A stretch of 11,755 bases of DNA, taken from an uncultured Pseudomonadota bacterium. Its GTDB lineage: Bacteria; Pseudomonadota; Gammaproteobacteria; Methylococcales; Methylomonadaceae. Location: positions 1-11,755 of the forward strand of contig CAJBJW010000049.1 of the NCBI GenBank assembly GCA_903953455.1, in the 5' to 3' direction. Under the pieces are notes generated by a model. The model saw only the letters and a list, made by a program, of their open reading frames with translations. It was not told the origin of the DNA and ran no database searches. Positions within the stretch are counted from its first letter, which is position 1. Each line of letters starts with the position of its first letter. The position numbers were made by a program, and so were the translations under genes. Positions 1 to 7,009 of this stretch are shown piece by piece.

Positions 1-182
1 AAACTGTAATTATGTGAACTATACAATTTTTTAAAACTTAATCTATGGCCCAAAACACATGCACTATAAGCGAAAAAGATGTTGCGCGTTAAATCAACGC
101 TAAATCCCAGCTGTTGCATAACCTGTTGACGTCCAATATTCAAGAAATTAGCTTTTTGTCAATCAAAATTGATGATATCAAC

Positions 183-210
183 AAAAAAGGACGCCAAAGC
201 GTCCCCTTTT
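183..210 (-). terminator. Rho-independent terminator after the DUF2490 gene
   Basis: Bases 189-194 (GGACGC) pair perfectly with 199-204 (GCGTCC) around a 4-base loop. Read on the minus strand, the 6-bp stem is followed by a run of six T (188-183) and preceded by four A (210-207), the classic intrinsic terminator layout. It lies 23 bases past the stop codon of the DUF2490 gene and probably ends the SulP-DUF2490 transcript. On the plus strand the stem is followed by CC and four T, so weak termination in the other direction is possible. Confidence 0.8.
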
Positions 211-232
211 ATATCAAACACACGAGAGTGGT

Positions 233-928
233 TTAATAATTCAGATACAAATTCACTGATAAAATGTGATCTTGACGATCGGGCGCGGAGGCTTTGCGAA
301 TATATTGATTCATATAGCCCACTTCGGTTTTGATATTTTGATTGAAATTGTAACCAACACCCGCAAAAGCACGGTTTTGATCAAAACCATCATCCGCGCC
401 ATAATTGGTTTTATTGATGTTGGCGAAATATTCGTCTGAAGCCACTAAACTAAAATCATAAGCAACCGGCACAGAGGCTTTAAATAGTTGTCTAAAACGC
501 CAACCCACATCGCTACCTGTTTGCATAAAACGCTGCTCAAAACGACTGCGACTTGTCAGCGTCACGCCTGCAATTTTATCGCTCCAAAGCACTTGTTGCC
601 AAATACGATGCTCGTCAAATTCTTTCGTTGCAAAAGGTTCATCGGTGGGAATAAACGCATAACCTAGCCACACACTGACTTTATCTGTCACCGCGTAACC
701 TAAACCCGCACGAAGCATACCTTGAGAAAACTGTGACGTATCATTACCAAAACGCCCCTGCCCTTCAAGCCAATATTTCATTTTTTGCAAATCGGGACTG
801 ATGACACCTAAACTGCCCGTTGCGGTCACATTTCCCCATGTTTGAAAATCTTCCACTGTTTTGGCATGCCCGACGCAAGGCACAAGCAAACTCACCAATA
901 AAACAGCATGGATAACTGTTTTTTTCAT
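233..928 (-). CDS. DUF2490 family outer-membrane beta-barrel protein
   Basis: This is a 231-residue exported protein of the DUF2490 family, whose members are predicted outer-membrane beta-barrels of unknown function. The start was set at the ATG at 928-926 because it gives a clean Sec signal peptide: MKK, a hydrophobic stretch at residues 5-19, then cleavage after GHA (residue 22). A GGAA ribosome-binding site lies about 8 nt upstream. An in-frame ATG at 988 would add 20 residues that are a shadow of the upstream remnant gene. The mature part starts with the family-typical DFQTW, then shows alternating polar and aromatic strands (YWLEGQGRF, VSVWLGYAF, RSRFEQRF, TEVGYMNQY). It ends in VNLYLNY, a terminal strand with a C-terminal aromatic residue as expected for BAM-dependent barrels. 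It is last in the unit that begins with the SulP transporter, and its start is 2 nt beyond the stop of the intervening NuoB-like remnant, suggesting former translational coupling. Family assignment is fairly sure; function is unknown. Confidence 0.82.
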   Translation of the reverse strand: MKKTVIHAVLLVSLLVPCVGHAKTVEDFQTWGNVTATGSLGVISPDLQKMKYWLEGQGRFGNDTSQFSQGMLRAGLGYAVTDKVSVWLGYAFIPTDEPFATKEFDEHRIWQQVLWSDKIAGVTLTSRSRFEQRFMQTGSDVGWRFRQLFKASVPVAYDFSLVASDEYFANINKTNYGADDGFDQNRAFAGVGYNFNQNIKTEVGYMNQYIRKASAPDRQDHILSVNLYLNY

Positions 929-930
929 TT

Positions 931-1263
931 TTATTTTTCCATCAACGATAATAAACTCTTGAGTAAAACAAGAGATGTTGGTGGGCAACCACTAATTGTC
1001 ATATCAACAGGAATGACATTGCTCACTGCCCCCACATAAAGCATAAGACGTGCCAAATTCACCACTACAACTCGCACAATAGCTCATTGCAATGACCCAT
1101 TTAGAATCATGCGGCATCGTAAGCACAAAGTAGCGCGGTTTGCTGTGGCGAGACACCACGCCCGTCACAAGTAAATACCTGCATGACGCGGTGAGGCAAC
1201 AAAATGAATCCCAAAACGCTCCACGTCATAAAAGGGATTATTGAGCGCAAGACATAAAATCAT
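931..1263 (-). pseudogene. Truncated, frameshifted NuoB/HyfI-like (COG3260) [4Fe-4S] subunit remnant
   Basis: Translating this gap on the minus strand gives clear similarity to the C-terminal part of the NADH-quinone oxidoreductase 20 kDa / hydrogenase-4 subunit I family. In the first frame (1263 to about 1171) one reads LNNPFYDVERFGIHFVASPR followed by HAGI. After a shift near 1173-1175 the text continues as VTGVVSR, SKWVIAMSYCASC and GEFGTSYALCG. After a second, opposite shift at the C5 run 1029-1033 it returns to the first frame with SNVIPVDMTISGCPPTS and ends SLMEK-stop at 933-931. Adding one T at the first site and removing one G at the second restores a continuous 110-residue frame. The family's N-terminal CxxC cluster ligands are absent, while later cysteines (SYCASC, GCPP) remain. 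The ATG at 1263-1261 overlaps the SulP stop (TAATG), and the stop is 2 nt before the DUF2490 start. It is probably a decayed gene in a former operon. Two opposite homopolymer indels could also be sequencing errors. Confidence 0.82.
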
Positions 1264-2918
1264 TAGGTAGCCTCAATGATTTTAAGGCGACGTGCTGCAA
1301 GAGGATGATCAGAAAATGTCTCATGTTGATCTAAACCACTCAACTCACATGTCCCACCTTGAGATTGATAATCATGTTGAAATTCGTGGAAGAACTCCAT
1401 GACACTATGATCAATTAAGGTGACACCACTGCACTCAAAAATAATCGTTTTCCCTTTTTCCATAGCCGCTAAGGTTTCTTTAAGGGAAAGGAAATTTGAA
1501 AAAATAGCGGCACCTTGAATTTTAATTAAAACAGCGCCATCTGATTGAAGTGTTTGAGTGAAATGTATTTTGAATAAATTACTTAATTTAGCGCCATGTA
1601 AAACATGTACGAATAGTTCAACTAAAATACCAATCGCTACACCAATCAGTAAATCCGTGGCAATGACACTGATAATCGTTACGATGAAAATAAATAACTG
1701 TTCTTTACCAACCCCCATCACATTGGCAAATGCGCGAGGGGAGGCAAGCCGAAAACCCGTAAAAACGAGTAATGATGCGAGCGCGGCTAACGGAATACTA
1801 TGAATTAGACGAGGAAAGAAAACGACGAATAATAATAAGAACGCGCCATGAAAAAAATTGGCCCAACTCGTTTTAGCGCCATTATTTACGTTCGCGCTAC
1901 TGCGCACAATTTCAGCAATCATAGGCAAGCCACCAATCGATCCTGCCACTAAATTACCCACGCCAACAGCCGTTAAATCTTTATTCAAATTACTGTGACG
2001 TTGATACGGATCCAGTTTATCAACCGCCATGGCACTCAGTAAACTTTCTAAACTACCTACTAACGCAATCGCAATCACCGCCTCCCAAAATTCACTTGTC
2101 GCTACTTTTGAAAAGTCTGGGTAATTAAAACTAGAAGCAAAATTATCTGAAATGGCCACTAAAAATTTAGGACCTATCGTTGCTTCATGATGAGCCAGAA
2201 AATGCGCATCAGGTAAAAATAAATATAAATGCTCGTGGTTTAAATCAAAGAAAGAACCCAATCCAATACCGACTAATACAACAATTAAAGGCGCTGGAAT
2301 CATTTTTAGGAATTTATTTTTAAGTAGCGACCAAATGATTAAAATGGTCAACCCCATGCCGCCAATAATGGCAATTTCAGGATTCAAATTCATAAAGCTA
2401 CTTGGAATTTGCCCGATAGTGGAAAATAAACTGCCTTTTTCAGGCGTCACGCCCAGTACAACGTGAATTTGCTTTGCCATGATGATAATACCAATTGCAG
2501 CAAGCATCCCGTGAACAACTGCTGCAGGGAAGAAAGAACTCAATCGCCCTGCTTTAAAGACACCCATCAAAATTTGAATCACACTAGCGACGACAATTGC
2601 CGCTAAGGTATAGCGATAACCTGCCATTGCATCACCTTCCCCTAGTGATTGCACGGCATCTAAAACCACAACAATCAAACCCGCTGCGGGGCCATTGATC
2701 GTAATAAATGAGCCACTGCAACGCGAAACAACAATTCCACCAATAATAGCAGTAATAATCCCTGCCGAAGGCGGGAAGCCCGATGCCATCGAAATTCCAA
2801 GGCAAAGAGGCAAAGCAATTAAAAATACTAAAAAACCGGATAACAAATCACTGCGCCAGTGATTGACTAGTCCTGCTAGACCTGTTTTAGGAACCGCTAT
2901 CGTCATGTCATTTATCAT
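1263..2918 (-). CDS. SulP family inorganic anion transporter with STAS domain
   Basis: This 551-residue inner-membrane protein of the SulP (SLC26-like) family probably imports bicarbonate or sulfate; the sequence does not fix the substrate. The membrane core covers about residues 24-440. The conserved first helices contain GISMASGFPPSAG (41-53) and SGSFITINGPAAGL (68-81), the typical SulP anion-site region. A cytoplasmic STAS domain follows at about 461-540 (GAVLIKIQGAAIFSN, TIIFECSGVTLIDHS), ending with HPLAARR. The length is normal for bacterial SulP proteins such as BicA, so the gene looks complete although the downstream gene is truncated. The start at 2918 is preceded by GTGAGA about 6 nt upstream; the second ATG, four codons in, is the alternative. 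The gene begins a minus-strand unit with the NuoB/HyfI-like remnant and the DUF2490 protein, divergent from bioF. The association with a Nuo/Hyf-like subunit favours bicarbonate uptake, but this is inference only. Confidence 0.93.
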   Translation of the reverse strand: MINDMTIAVPKTGLAGLVNHWRSDLLSGFLVFLIALPLCLGISMASGFPPSAGIITAIIGGIVVSRCSGSFITINGPAAGLIVVVLDAVQSLGEGDAMAGYRYTLAAIVVASVIQILMGVFKAGRLSSFFPAAVVHGMLAAIGIIIMAKQIHVVLGVTPEKGSLFSTIGQIPSSFMNLNPEIAIIGGMGLTILIIWSLLKNKFLKMIPAPLIVVLVGIGLGSFFDLNHEHLYLFLPDAHFLAHHEATIGPKFLVAISDNFASSFNYPDFSKVATSEFWEAVIAIALVGSLESLLSAMAVDKLDPYQRHSNLNKDLTAVGVGNLVAGSIGGLPMIAEIVRSSANVNNGAKTSWANFFHGAFLLLFVVFFPRLIHSIPLAALASLLVFTGFRLASPRAFANVMGVGKEQLFIFIVTIISVIATDLLIGVAIGILVELFVHVLHGAKLSNLFKIHFTQTLQSDGAVLIKIQGAAIFSNFLSLKETLAAMEKGKTIIFECSGVTLIDHSVMEFFHEFQHDYQSQGGTCELSGLDQHETFSDHPLAARRLKIIEAT

Positions 2919-2964
2919 AAAAATCTCACGTCCAAAGTAAACTTAATTTACTTACCTAGAGCTA

Positions 2965-2996
2965 TTGACGTGCCATATATAAAAAACAGTTATAAT
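2965..2996 (+). promoter_or_regulatory. bioF: Candidate promoter for bioF
   Basis: A perfect TATAAT lies at 2991-2996, with TTGACG at 2965-2970. The 20-base spacing is longer than the optimum, so either the -35 is another sequence or an activator assists. It would give a leader of roughly 120 bases that includes the inverted repeat at 3053-3086. Confidence 0.35.
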
Positions 2997-3003
2997 TCAT
3001 CAA
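2974..3003 (-). promoter_or_regulatory. Candidate sigma70 promoter for the SulP operon
   Basis: On the minus strand TTGATG (3003-2998) and TATATG (2979-2974) are separated by 18 bases, giving a plausible -35/-10 pair. It would place the transcript start about 50 bases upstream of the SulP ATG. The region is very AT-rich, so chance matches are likely. It overlaps the candidate bioF promoter on the other strand. Confidence 0.35.
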
Positions 3004-3052
3004 GTAATCTACTTTTTAACCACTTATCCGCTAAAAATTTTATTCGAAAACA

Positions 3053-3086
3053 GGTTCAAAACACCCACGGATGGTGGTTTTGAACC
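3053..3086. repeat. Strong inverted repeat in the bioF leader
   Basis: GGTTCAAAAC (3053-3062) is a perfect inverted match to GTTTTGAACC (3077-3086). A further 3 bp can pair inside (ACC 3063-3065 with GGT 3073-3075) if G3076 is bulged out. As RNA this would be a very stable hairpin 35 bases upstream of the bioF start. There is no T-run after it on the plus strand, so it is not an ordinary terminator. Its arms read GGTT...AACC, the reverse orientation of the known BirA operator (TTGTAAACC...GGTTTACAA), so it is not an obvious BirA site. It could be a binding site for another regulator or a structured leader. Confidence 0.6.
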
Positions 3087-3121
3087 AAACTAAAAATAGA
3101 CAACCTAATACCTAATACAAA

Positions 3122-4300
3122 ATGACGACTGACAAACTGGTTAATTATCTCAATACGCTTCAATCCAAAGGGTTGTATCGCACACGAAAAAACACACATA
3201 ATCAAAAAAACGCACGCATCTCTTTTCGCGATAAAACGCTCATCAATTTTTGCAGCAACGATTATTTAGGTTTATCAGTCAATGAAACGGTCATTCGCGC
3301 ATTACAAAAAGGCGCAGAAGAGTTCGGAGCAGGAAGTGGCAGTGCGCATTTGATTTGTGGTCATTCAAATGCACATCATGCACTTGAAGAAGAGTTAGCG
3401 GACTTTACTGGGCGTGAGCGGAGCTTACTGTTTTCAACGGGTTATATGGCCAATTTAGGGGCTATCACCGCTTTATGCAAACACGGTGACCACATCTTTG
3501 AAGATAAATTAAATCATGCCTCACTGCTTGATGGCGGCTTATTCTCAGGCGCAAAATTCAAACGTTATCCACATAACGACACAGTGCGACTGTCACAATT
3601 AGTCAGTGCGGCAACAGAAGGCGAAAAATTAATTGTCACCGATGGCGTATTTAGTATGGATGGTGACGTAGCGGATCTAAAAGCACTCAGTGATATTGCA
3701 CAAAAAAATGCAGCATGGTTGATGGTTGACGATGCGCATGGACTGGGCGTTTTAGGTAAAACAGGGGGCGGACTCGTTGAAGCATTGGATTTAACCACCG
3801 ATGACGTCCCCATTTTGATGGGAACGCTCGGTAAAGCCTTTGGCACGTTTGGCGCATTTATCGCAGGATCGGATACACTCATTGAAACCCTCATACAATC
3901 TGCACGCACGTATATTTACACTACAGCCTTGCCACCTGCTATCGCGCAGGCCACAAGAGCCAGCTTAAAAATTGTCATTGAAGAAACGTGGCGTAGAGAA
4001 AAATTACAAGCACTAATCGCCCAATTTAAAACAGGCGCTGCGCAATTACATTTACCATTAATGCCCTCGGATTCACCCATTCAACCGCTATTAGTTGGCG
4101 ACAGTTTTCACGCGTCGCAAATGAGTGACCAGCTTATTGAAGCAGGATTTTTAGTGAGTGCTATTCGCCCACCCACCGTTCCGCAAGGAAAATCGCGTCT
4201 GCGCATTACGCTATCTGCTCTTCATCAAGCAGAAGATATCAATCGACTATTAGATGCGCTGGATACTATCCACCGGTCATATTCATATACCGCAAAATAA
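3122..4300 (+). CDS. bioF: 8-amino-7-oxononanoate synthase (KAPA synthase)
   Basis: The product is a pyridoxal-phosphate enzyme of the alpha-oxoamine synthase family, 392 residues against about 384 in E. coli. It condenses pimeloyl-ACP (or pimeloyl-CoA) with L-alanine to 7-keto-8-aminopelargonate, the first committed ring-assembly step of biotin synthesis, in the cytoplasm. Visible motifs are the N-terminal NFCSNDYLGL, GAGSGSAHLICGH, FSTGYMANLGAI, the cofactor-contacting DDAHGLG (Asp204, His206) and the catalytic Schiff-base lysine in GTLGKAFG (Lys238). The conserved C-terminal Arg-containing stretch SRLRITLSA is present. No clear Shine-Dalgarno precedes the ATG; the bases just before it hold a tandem CCTAATA repeat (3104-3117). 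The gene stands alone rather than in a bio cluster, divergent from SulP and convergent with moaA, which it overlaps by 35 bp at the 3' end. Confidence 0.95.
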   Translation: MTTDKLVNYLNTLQSKGLYRTRKNTHNQKNARISFRDKTLINFCSNDYLGLSVNETVIRALQKGAEEFGAGSGSAHLICGHSNAHHALEEELADFTGRERSLLFSTGYMANLGAITALCKHGDHIFEDKLNHASLLDGGLFSGAKFKRYPHNDTVRLSQLVSAATEGEKLIVTDGVFSMDGDVADLKALSDIAQKNAAWLMVDDAHGLGVLGKTGGGLVEALDLTTDDVPILMGTLGKAFGTFGAFIAGSDTLIETLIQSARTYIYTTALPPAIAQATRASLKIVIEETWRREKLQALIAQFKTGAAQLHLPLMPSDSPIQPLLVGDSFHASQMSDQLIEAGFLVSAIRPPTVPQGKSRLRITLSALHQAEDINRLLDALDTIHRSYSYTAK

Positions 4301-5270
4301 CAGGTTGTTCTTTCACATTAAATTCGTGTTTTTCAGGTTTAATTTCCATTGAATCAATAATGGCTTGTTTAATGGTGTCAGAAGTGACATTGGGGGCACG
4401 AATAATTTCTTTTAAATCAATTGAGTGCTCATTACCAAGGCACAAAAGCAAACGCCCTTCAACAGTTAAACGCACCCGATTACAGGTACTGCAGAAATTG
4501 TGACTATGCGGTGAAATAAATCCGACCCGCGTCTTCGTATTTGGAATAACATAATAATCTGAAGGACCGCCCGTTTTTTGCGTACTTTGAATCAGCGTAA
4601 AACGTTTTGCTAAATCGGCTCGAATTAAATCGCTTGAATAATACGCTTCGGCGCGATCATGCTTATTCACAATGCCAAGCGGCATTTCTTCAATAAAACT
4701 GATATCGATTTCTTTTTCAATCGCAAATTGCACTAAATCGCTCACTTCATCATGATTGCGATTTTTTAAAATCACTGCGTTTAATTTAATTCGCTCGAAA
4801 CCCGCATTTATTGCCGCGTCAATACCATTAAGCACTTGCTGTAAATCACCTGTGCGCGTTATGGCTTTAAACTTCTGTGGATCAAGCGTATCCAAACTAA
4901 TGTTTATACGCTTAACGTTAGCCGCTTTCAAAATAGGCGCAGCGGTGAGCAATTGTGAACCATTGGTCGTCATCACTAACTCATGCAAACCCGCTAACGC
5001 GCCAATGTTTTGCAACAAATCTAACGCGCCTTTGCGAACGAGAGGCTCACCACCCGTAATTCGTATTTTGGTGACGCCCAGTTCAACAAAGGTTTTAGCG
5101 AGTAGATAAATTTCTTCAAGACTGAGTATTTGGTCACGCGGCAAAAAAGTCATCTCTTCAGCCATGCAATACACACACCGAAAATCACATCTATCTGTAA
5201 TAGAAATACGCAGATAATCTACTTTGCGCCCAAATCGATCAATAAGGCTTGTTGGAAATGTTGTTGTCAT
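4266..5270 (-). CDS. moaA: GTP 3',8-cyclase MoaA
   Basis: MoaA is a radical SAM enzyme that, with MoaC, converts GTP to cyclic pyranopterin monophosphate, the first step of molybdenum cofactor synthesis. From the ATG at 5270 it is 334 residues. The radical SAM cluster motif CxxxCxxC is at Cys28, Cys32 and Cys35 (ITDRCDFRCVYC). RITGGEPL follows in the SAM-binding region. The second, GTP-binding [4Fe-4S] cluster is formed by Cys260, Cys263 and Cys277 (CSTCNRVRL...LLC). The essential C-terminal Gly-Gly is intact (residues 333-334). A TTG directly before the ATG (5273-5271) is an alternative start; the GGAG at the end of the preceding gene is 10 nt from the TTG and 13 nt from the ATG, so the choice is open. 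The gene begins 10 nt after the multicopper oxidase stop and is probably co-transcribed with it. Its last 35 bp overlap bioF on the other strand. Confidence 0.95.
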   Translation of the reverse strand: MTTTFPTSLIDRFGRKVDYLRISITDRCDFRCVYCMAEEMTFLPRDQILSLEEIYLLAKTFVELGVTKIRITGGEPLVRKGALDLLQNIGALAGLHELVMTTNGSQLLTAAPILKAANVKRINISLDTLDPQKFKAITRTGDLQQVLNGIDAAINAGFERIKLNAVILKNRNHDEVSDLVQFAIEKEIDISFIEEMPLGIVNKHDRAEAYYSSDLIRADLAKRFTLIQSTQKTGGPSDYYVIPNTKTRVGFISPHSHNFCSTCNRVRLTVEGRLLLCLGNEHSIDLKEIIRAPNVTSDTIKQAIIDSMEIKPEKHEFNVKEQPVILRYMNMTGG

Positions 5271-5280
5271 CAAGAAACGC

Positions 5281-6906
5281 TTACTCCACTAAAAATTCAC
5301 GCATCATGCCCATATCTTCATGCTCTAAATTATGGCAATGATATAAATATAAGCCTTTAAAATCTTGGAACGGTTTAATCATTTTAATGCGCTCCATAGG
5401 CATGACAAGTACCGTATCTTTTAAACCGCTATCAATAAAACCTTCACGTACGGTGTCATAATCGCTTGTATCGCCTGAAATACTGCGGCTCATAATTTCA
5501 AACTGCTGACCGTGTAGATGAATCGGATGAGGCATAGTCATATTCATACCACCCATTCCCATGTTACTCTGTGCATGGAAAATTTCCAGAAGCACAATAC
5601 TGCCCATTTTAACGCGCTCAGAGGGTAGCGGATGATTAAATTCATAAGCACGGCCATTGAGTAGCATTGACATGGGCGATTCTGAAATACTAATTGGTAG
5701 TGGATTATTTGGATTGGCTGTTTCATGAATCCCATAGCGATGAATCTTAGCAAGTTTTGTCGGTAATTTGTGACTTTCACTCACTTTACGCGTTACCTTA
5801 ATTGTGCAAATAGGATATTCACTACCAACAGCTAAACTACTGCGATTCATTCCCATCGCCATTTTTGGCATCACACCTGAAAAGGCTAAACTTTTAAGCG
5901 TTAATTGTGAGCCTTCGTTGTGAGCGCTAAAATCCGCCCAAACATCAAGGCGCTCCCCAGGTGCAAGCATGACATAAGGTTTAACTTCAGGTTGTTCAAG
6001 TAAACCACCATCAACACCGATAATCGTCATTGGCATGCCATCATCCCATGCCAGTTTATAAATACGCGAAGTTGAGCCATTCATTACACGCAAACGATAA
6101 GCGCGACTTTCCACTTCTAAGTGAAAATTCGCTTGTCCATTAACGAGAATATTATCGCCAGTCACGCCTGTCATGCGCTGATGCCTATTTGGCGAATAGA
6201 CTAATTGGTTATCACTATCAAACTGTTTATCTTGGATAACGAGCGGAATTTCATATTCACCTGAGGGTAAATCTAAAGCGGCTTCTTCATCGTCATTCAC
6301 GATAACAGCACCTGCAAGTCCAAAATAAACTTGTTTTGCCGTCGCGCCATGAGGATGAGGATGATACATATTCATATTCGCGCGATTCATCACTTCAAAT
6401 TCATAAACCAGCGTTTCACCGCTTTCAATGGCATATTGAGGATGGCCATCCATTACTTGCGGAACATGAAGACCATGCCAATGCACCACACTCGATTGCG
6501 ATAGCGCGTTATGGAAATTGATACGAACTTTCTGCCCTTTTTGCAAACGAATCATGGAGCCTAAATAAGAATGCGGAATATCGACTACTGTGTCTTTAGG
6601 ACCTTTGATGAGTGTCGCTTGATAATGCAAAACCTTTGTAGCTGCGCCTTTTAAAATTGATATTTCAATGGGCTTACAAACTAAATCGAGTTCAACATCT
6701 GGATGAAAATTAGGATTGGATTTATTTGGAGTTAGCTTAGGATAGTTCACTTCACTGCCCATTGAGTTGTGCATTCCCCCCATGCCCATACGCCCCATTC
6801 CCATGCTTTCCATTGCATTTGAAATACTAGGCAGTGTCGTTAACGCAACAAGTCCTAATCCTGACTGCCCAAGAAAACGGCGACGTGATTGATTAAATTT
6901 ACTCAT
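5281..6906 (-). CDS. Tat-exported, methionine-rich multicopper oxidase
   Basis: This is a 541-residue three-domain multicopper oxidase, probably periplasmic and acting in copper tolerance by oxidising Cu(I) or another small reductant with reduction of O2 to water. The N-terminus has a twin-arginine signal (SRRRFLGQ, residues 7-14) followed by a hydrophobic stretch and SNA. All four copper-ligand motifs are present: HWHG (142-145), HPHPHG (182-187), HPIHLHG (460-466) and HCHNLEHEDMGM (523-534) with the type-1 Cys524 and axial Met534. The protein should therefore be active. Two methionine-rich stretches stand out: residues 32-49 right after the signal peptide, and 449-458 just before the third motif. 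Both are candidate Cu(I)-binding loops. GGAGAG lies about 6 nt before the ATG. It is first in a probable unit with moaA. It resembles CueO, CopA and CotA-like oxidases; the exact subfamily and natural substrate are not decided by the sequence. Confidence 0.93.
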   Translation of the reverse strand: MSKFNQSRRRFLGQSGLGLVALTTLPSISNAMESMGMGRMGMGGMHNSMGSEVNYPKLTPNKSNPNFHPDVELDLVCKPIEISILKGAATKVLHYQATLIKGPKDTVVDIPHSYLGSMIRLQKGQKVRINFHNALSQSSVVHWHGLHVPQVMDGHPQYAIESGETLVYEFEVMNRANMNMYHPHPHGATAKQVYFGLAGAVIVNDDEEAALDLPSGEYEIPLVIQDKQFDSDNQLVYSPNRHQRMTGVTGDNILVNGQANFHLEVESRAYRLRVMNGSTSRIYKLAWDDGMPMTIIGVDGGLLEQPEVKPYVMLAPGERLDVWADFSAHNEGSQLTLKSLAFSGVMPKMAMGMNRSSLAVGSEYPICTIKVTRKVSESHKLPTKLAKIHRYGIHETANPNNPLPISISESPMSMLLNGRAYEFNHPLPSERVKMGSIVLLEIFHAQSNMGMGGMNMTMPHPIHLHGQQFEIMSRSISGDTSDYDTVREGFIDSGLKDTVLVMPMERIKMIKPFQDFKGLYLYHCHNLEHEDMGMMREFLVE

Positions 6907-6961
6907 AAACTTCTCTCCACTCTACATCACAAATACACTAAAATTTAACTGGTTAATTTTG

Positions 6962-6990
6962 AGTGTAGGTGAGAACCTTCTTGCATTCAA
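6962..6990 (-). promoter_or_regulatory. Candidate sigma70 promoter for the multicopper oxidase-moaA unit
   Basis: On the minus strand TTGAAT (6990-6985) and TACACT (6967-6962) are separated by exactly 17 bases, each matching the consensus at four of six positions. The transcript would start about 50 bases before the ATG at 6906. CTTG-N4-CAAG (6991-6980 read on the minus strand) forms a small dyad overlapping the -35. The spacing is normal rather than the 19 bases typical of CueR-type promoters, so a CueR site is not supported. Confidence 0.45.
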
Positions 6991-7009
6991 GTTAAATAAA
7001 TCGTTTTTT

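Noticed and set aside
1..158. Minus-strand open frame running off the left edge (ATG at 119-117, 39 codons to the edge), with a TTGACA / AATATT promoter-like pair at 157-162 and 135-140.
   Set aside because: The translation (MQQLGFSVDLTRN...) matches no family I recognise, no proper ribosome-binding site precedes the ATG, and the implied leader would be under 10 bases. It could be the start of a gene outside the window, but the evidence is too thin.
929..988. Longer start for the DUF2490 gene at the ATG at 988.
   Set aside because: The extra 20 residues come from the NuoB-like remnant read in another frame and would bury the clear signal peptide that begins at 928.
1558..1803. Plus-strand open frame opposite the SulP gene, and similar frames opposite bioF, moaA, ybeZ and miaB.
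   Set aside because: Their translations are low-complexity mirror images of the real genes, with no recognisable domain or supporting signals.
3053..3086. BirA biotin operator upstream of bioF.
   Set aside because: The arms are in GGTT...AACC order and do not match the TTGTAAACC-spacer-GGTTTACAA pattern of BirA sites.
6962..6995. CueR-type copper-responsive promoter in front of the multicopper oxidase.
   Set aside because: The best -35/-10 pair has a 17-base spacer, not the 19 bases of MerR-family promoters, and the dyad there (CTTG-N4-CAAG) only weakly resembles the CueR consensus.
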